Shown in pieces: positions 7,076 to 8,361 of a DNA stretch of 8,361 nucleotides. The stretch covers positions 1 to 8,361 of the forward strand of contig JBBQRS010000164.1 of assembly GCA_038214535.1 (NCBI GenBank), given 5' to 3'. The DNA comes from JBBQRS01 sp038214535. Lineage in GTDB: Bacteria > Chloroflexota > Anaerolineae > CG2-30-64-16. Position 1 is the stretch's first letter. Every line of letters begins with the position of its first letter. Below the pieces are notes generated by a model, which was not told where the DNA came from, did no database searches, and saw only the letters and a list, made by a program, of their open reading frames with translations. The translations under genes were made by a program, and so were the position numbers.

Positions 7076-7221
7076 GCATCACCCGGCGACTCGGCATGAG
7101 CCGCCTACAACCCAAGCGCTGGCAGCGCAAGGTCAAACGCTATCAGAAACAGGTCCCCCCGGCGAGCGCGTGCAGATGATACGTGCAAGATTGCGCCAGG
7201 GCGCGTGCAATACACGCCCGT

Positions 7222-7302
7222 CGATGACTGCGGCGCGAGGTTAACGGCGATTTGCGCGGCGGCGACGGCCTCATCCTGGCGGCCTAGCCTGGAGATGCGC
7301 GA
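7222..7302 (-). pseudogene. Short relic of a tetratricopeptide-repeat (TPR) coding sequence
   Basis: Within a minus-strand open frame of 115 codons (7452-7105), only 27 residues look like protein of a known kind. They include RLGRQDEAVAAAQIAVNLAP, which fits the second helix of a TPR unit (LGR-x-DEA...A...LAP). The residues before and after show no further repeats, hydrophobic pattern or motif, and no good ribosome-binding site precedes the ATG. The simplest reading is a fragment left by deletion, perhaps linked to the adjacent insertion sequence. A single half-repeat can arise by chance, so this is a weak call. Confidence 0.3.
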
Positions 7303-7413
7303 GCAAGAATGCGTCATCGGTTCAGAGATGGTCGACGCCGAGAACAGAGTAGCGTGTGCGCGGCGCGCCACTGTTCCCCCGCAGGTAGTGTATCCTTTTC
7401 GGTGGAAATATGG

Positions 7414-7476
7414 GGTGGAGCGTAAACCTGCTAAGGTAAGGGTGTCAGCCACATCTTTCTGAGGAGTCGCTCCACC
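7414..7476 (+). repeat. 9-bp inverted repeat flanking the transposase ribosome-binding site
   Basis: GGTGGAGCG (7414-7422) is perfectly complementary to CGCTCCACC (7468-7476), with 45 bases between them. The right arm touches the transposase start codon at 7477, and the Shine-Dalgarno GAGGAG (7461-7466) lies in the loop directly beside the stem. In a transcript entering from outside the element this stem could hinder ribosome loading. Insertion sequences such as IS10 and IS50 are known to protect themselves from read-through transcripts in this way. Whether it happens here is inference. Confidence 0.45.
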
Positions 7477-8361
7477 ATGCTCAACTTACAACCGGAACGC
7501 CGCAAAGTCAACGGGCGGACGATGCTGATGGACGCGTTTGCGGCGGCGCAGGCCGCCTTGTAGGCGCAAATGCGAGCCCACTTGAATCAACAGCTGGTTG
7601 TGGCTGTTGCATACCTGCTCGGGCGTGACGCCTATACGCGGCGGGGGCAGGTGCCCCGCCAGGTCGAGCCGTCCGGCCAGTGTTGCCGCTGTCACAGCCA
7701 TCGCTGCGCCCACTTCAGCCGCAATGGGTATCGCCCCCGGCGCTTGAGTTGCCTACACTACACGTTGGAGCTCCAACTGCCGCGCGTCGTCTGTCAATGC
7801 GGCGGTAGCGTCGCATTGGACTTCAACGGGCTATTACGGCCTTATCAGCGGCTCGGCGATGAAGTGGATGCCCAAATCGGGCGTTGGGCGCAAATGGGCC
7901 AGAGCCTACGCCAGATGCAGGCCGAATTACGCCACTGCCACCTCGGTGCGTTGGGGCTACGCACCTTATGCACCCGGCTGCACCAACTGCAAGACCTGAC
8001 GCCTGGCGTAGACGAACTGGTCACGCCGCCCGTCATGCAAATTGATGCGATTTGGTTCAGCCAACTGTGCCCCACGGGGCAACAGCGCCGTGATCGCACG
8101 GGCCGCCTGCGGGCGGTCAAGCGCCGGATCAAGCGCTGCCTGCTCATTGCGCTAGGCGTCTGGCCGGATACCGACCGCAGCGTGATTCTGGCCTGGCAAC
8201 TGGCCGATAGTGAGGACCATCCGGCCTGGCTGAGCTTCTTGAGTCGCCTCGAAGCCGCGGGCGTGGCAGGCGCGAATGGCCTGCAACTGATCATCCATGA
8301 CGGCGGTGAGGGTCTGTGCGCGGCCTTGCAGACCGTGCATTTCGCCGCCGCCGATCAACGC
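7477..8361 (+). pseudogene. IS256/Mutator-like DDE transposase gene, interrupted by an amber codon and cut by the window edge
   Basis: The frame opens at ATG 7477 with a strong GAGGAG ten bases upstream. It meets TAG at 7561-7563 after 28 codons (ending AAAQAAL), then stays open for 266 codons to the right edge. The sequence across the stop (AAL-stop-AQMRAHL) reads naturally if the TAG was a CAG (Gln), one C-to-T change. An ATG at 7570, six bases past the stop, could allow reinitiation. Counting from that ATG, Cys38/39, Cys41, Cys75 and Cys77 suggest a zinc-binding N-terminal domain. Asp159 (MQIDAIW) and Asp244 (IIHDGGEGL) fit the first two acidic residues of a DDE catalytic core. The CLLIALGVWPD and EDHPAWLSFLSRL segments fit the Mutator/IS256 pattern. 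The third acidic residue lies beyond the window. Family assignment is from remembered patterns, and a distinct unclassified IS group is possible. Whether it is dead, suppressed or reinitiated cannot be told here. Confidence 0.7.

Larger units (their letters stand above)
6900..7476. other. Gene-poor intergenic stretch between the kinase and the transposase
   Basis: About 577 bp without a convincing intact gene. From left to right it holds the kinase ribosome-binding site, a foldable leader (6957-7008), a sigma-70-type promoter (7047-7075), a 13-base palindrome (GCGCTG-G-CAGCGC, 7116-7128) upstream of that promoter that could be an operator but may be chance, a short TPR-like coding relic (7222-7302), and the upstream region of an insertion sequence (from about 7412). 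The small open frames here look non-coding: composition is erratic and start contexts are poor. The frame starting at 7017, for example, has its purine-rich stretch only two bases from the ATG. Confidence 0.6.
7412..8361 (+). mobile_element. Left part of an insertion sequence carrying an IS256/Mutator-like transposase; right end outside the window
   Basis: The presence of the element is inferred from the transposase gene. The left boundary is a guess. The GGGGTGGAGCG stretch at 7412-7422, about 65 bp upstream of the transposase ATG, is where a terminal inverted repeat would be expected from the short leaders usual in such elements. Without the right end neither the terminal repeats nor a target-site duplication can be checked. 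Confidence 0.5.

Noticed and set aside
7166..7209. Direct repeat GCGCGTGCA (7166-7174 and 7201-7209) with a partial copy CGTGCA at 7182-7187
   Set aside because: The units are short, irregularly spaced (13 and 22 bp between the CGTGCA cores) and made of common GC-rich words. This is not enough for an operator or iteron call.
7017..7244. Possible small gene (75 codons) on the plus strand
   Set aside because: The purine-rich stretch is only two bases from the ATG, the composition is not protein-like, and the kinase promoter on the other strand runs through it.
7845..8294. Minus-strand open frame of 149 codons
   Set aside because: It is antisense to the transposase core, whose frame has the expected Asp motifs.
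1..8361. Defence system, CRISPR array, prophage or biosynthetic cluster
   Set aside because: I found no spaced repeats, nuclease or helicase motifs, phage structural genes or biosynthetic domains. The content is a sugar operon, a two-component pair and an insertion sequence.

Overview
The window is GC-rich DNA (my estimate is about 60% G+C) from a bacterium that is probably a member of Chloroflexota (Anaerolineae/Caldilineae-like). The main reason is the pair of signalling genes in the middle. A regulator with an N-terminal sigma-region-4-like helix-turn-helix, a kinase-like ATPase domain and a C-terminal receiver, next to a multi-membrane-segment hybrid histidine kinase with two receivers, is an arrangement I associate with that phylum. 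This is recalled from family knowledge, not from a search.

Layout. (1) 1-3363, minus strand: a two-gene carbohydrate unit. A large cytoplasmic glycoside hydrolase family 2 enzyme (265-3363) is followed 22 bp later by the start of a probable uroporphyrinogen-decarboxylase-fold protein (1-242), which leaves the window at the left edge. (2) About 3335-3430: a short AT-rich divergent promoter region with overlapping -10-like boxes on both strands. (3) 3431-4720, plus strand: the HTH / degenerate-HATPase / receiver regulator. (4) 4644-6899, minus strand: a membrane hybrid histidine kinase (six predicted membrane segments, HisKA, HATPase, a pseudo-receiver, then a second receiver). The two signalling genes converge and share their last 77 bp, so there is no intergenic terminator. 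(5) 6900-7476: a gene-poor stretch. It holds a good sigma-70-type promoter for the kinase, an mRNA leader that can fold into a three-way junction, a probable relic of a TPR-coding gene, and the upstream region of an insertion sequence. (6) 7477-8361, plus strand: the 5' part of an IS256/Mutator-like transposase gene with an amber codon after 28 codons. It continues past the right edge.

How the parts may work together (inference): the kinase senses an unknown signal at the membrane and phosphorylates its own second receiver and/or the regulator encoded tail-to-tail with it. The regulator is also transcribed divergently from the glycosidase operon, which makes that operon a plausible target.

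The most notable internal observation is that the HATPase-receiver half of the regulator aligns with the HATPase-first receiver part of the kinase. In the regulator the ATP-binding residues have been lost; in the kinase's first receiver it is the phospho-acceptor that has been lost. I see no CRISPR array, tRNA, rRNA, phage gene or recognised defence system.
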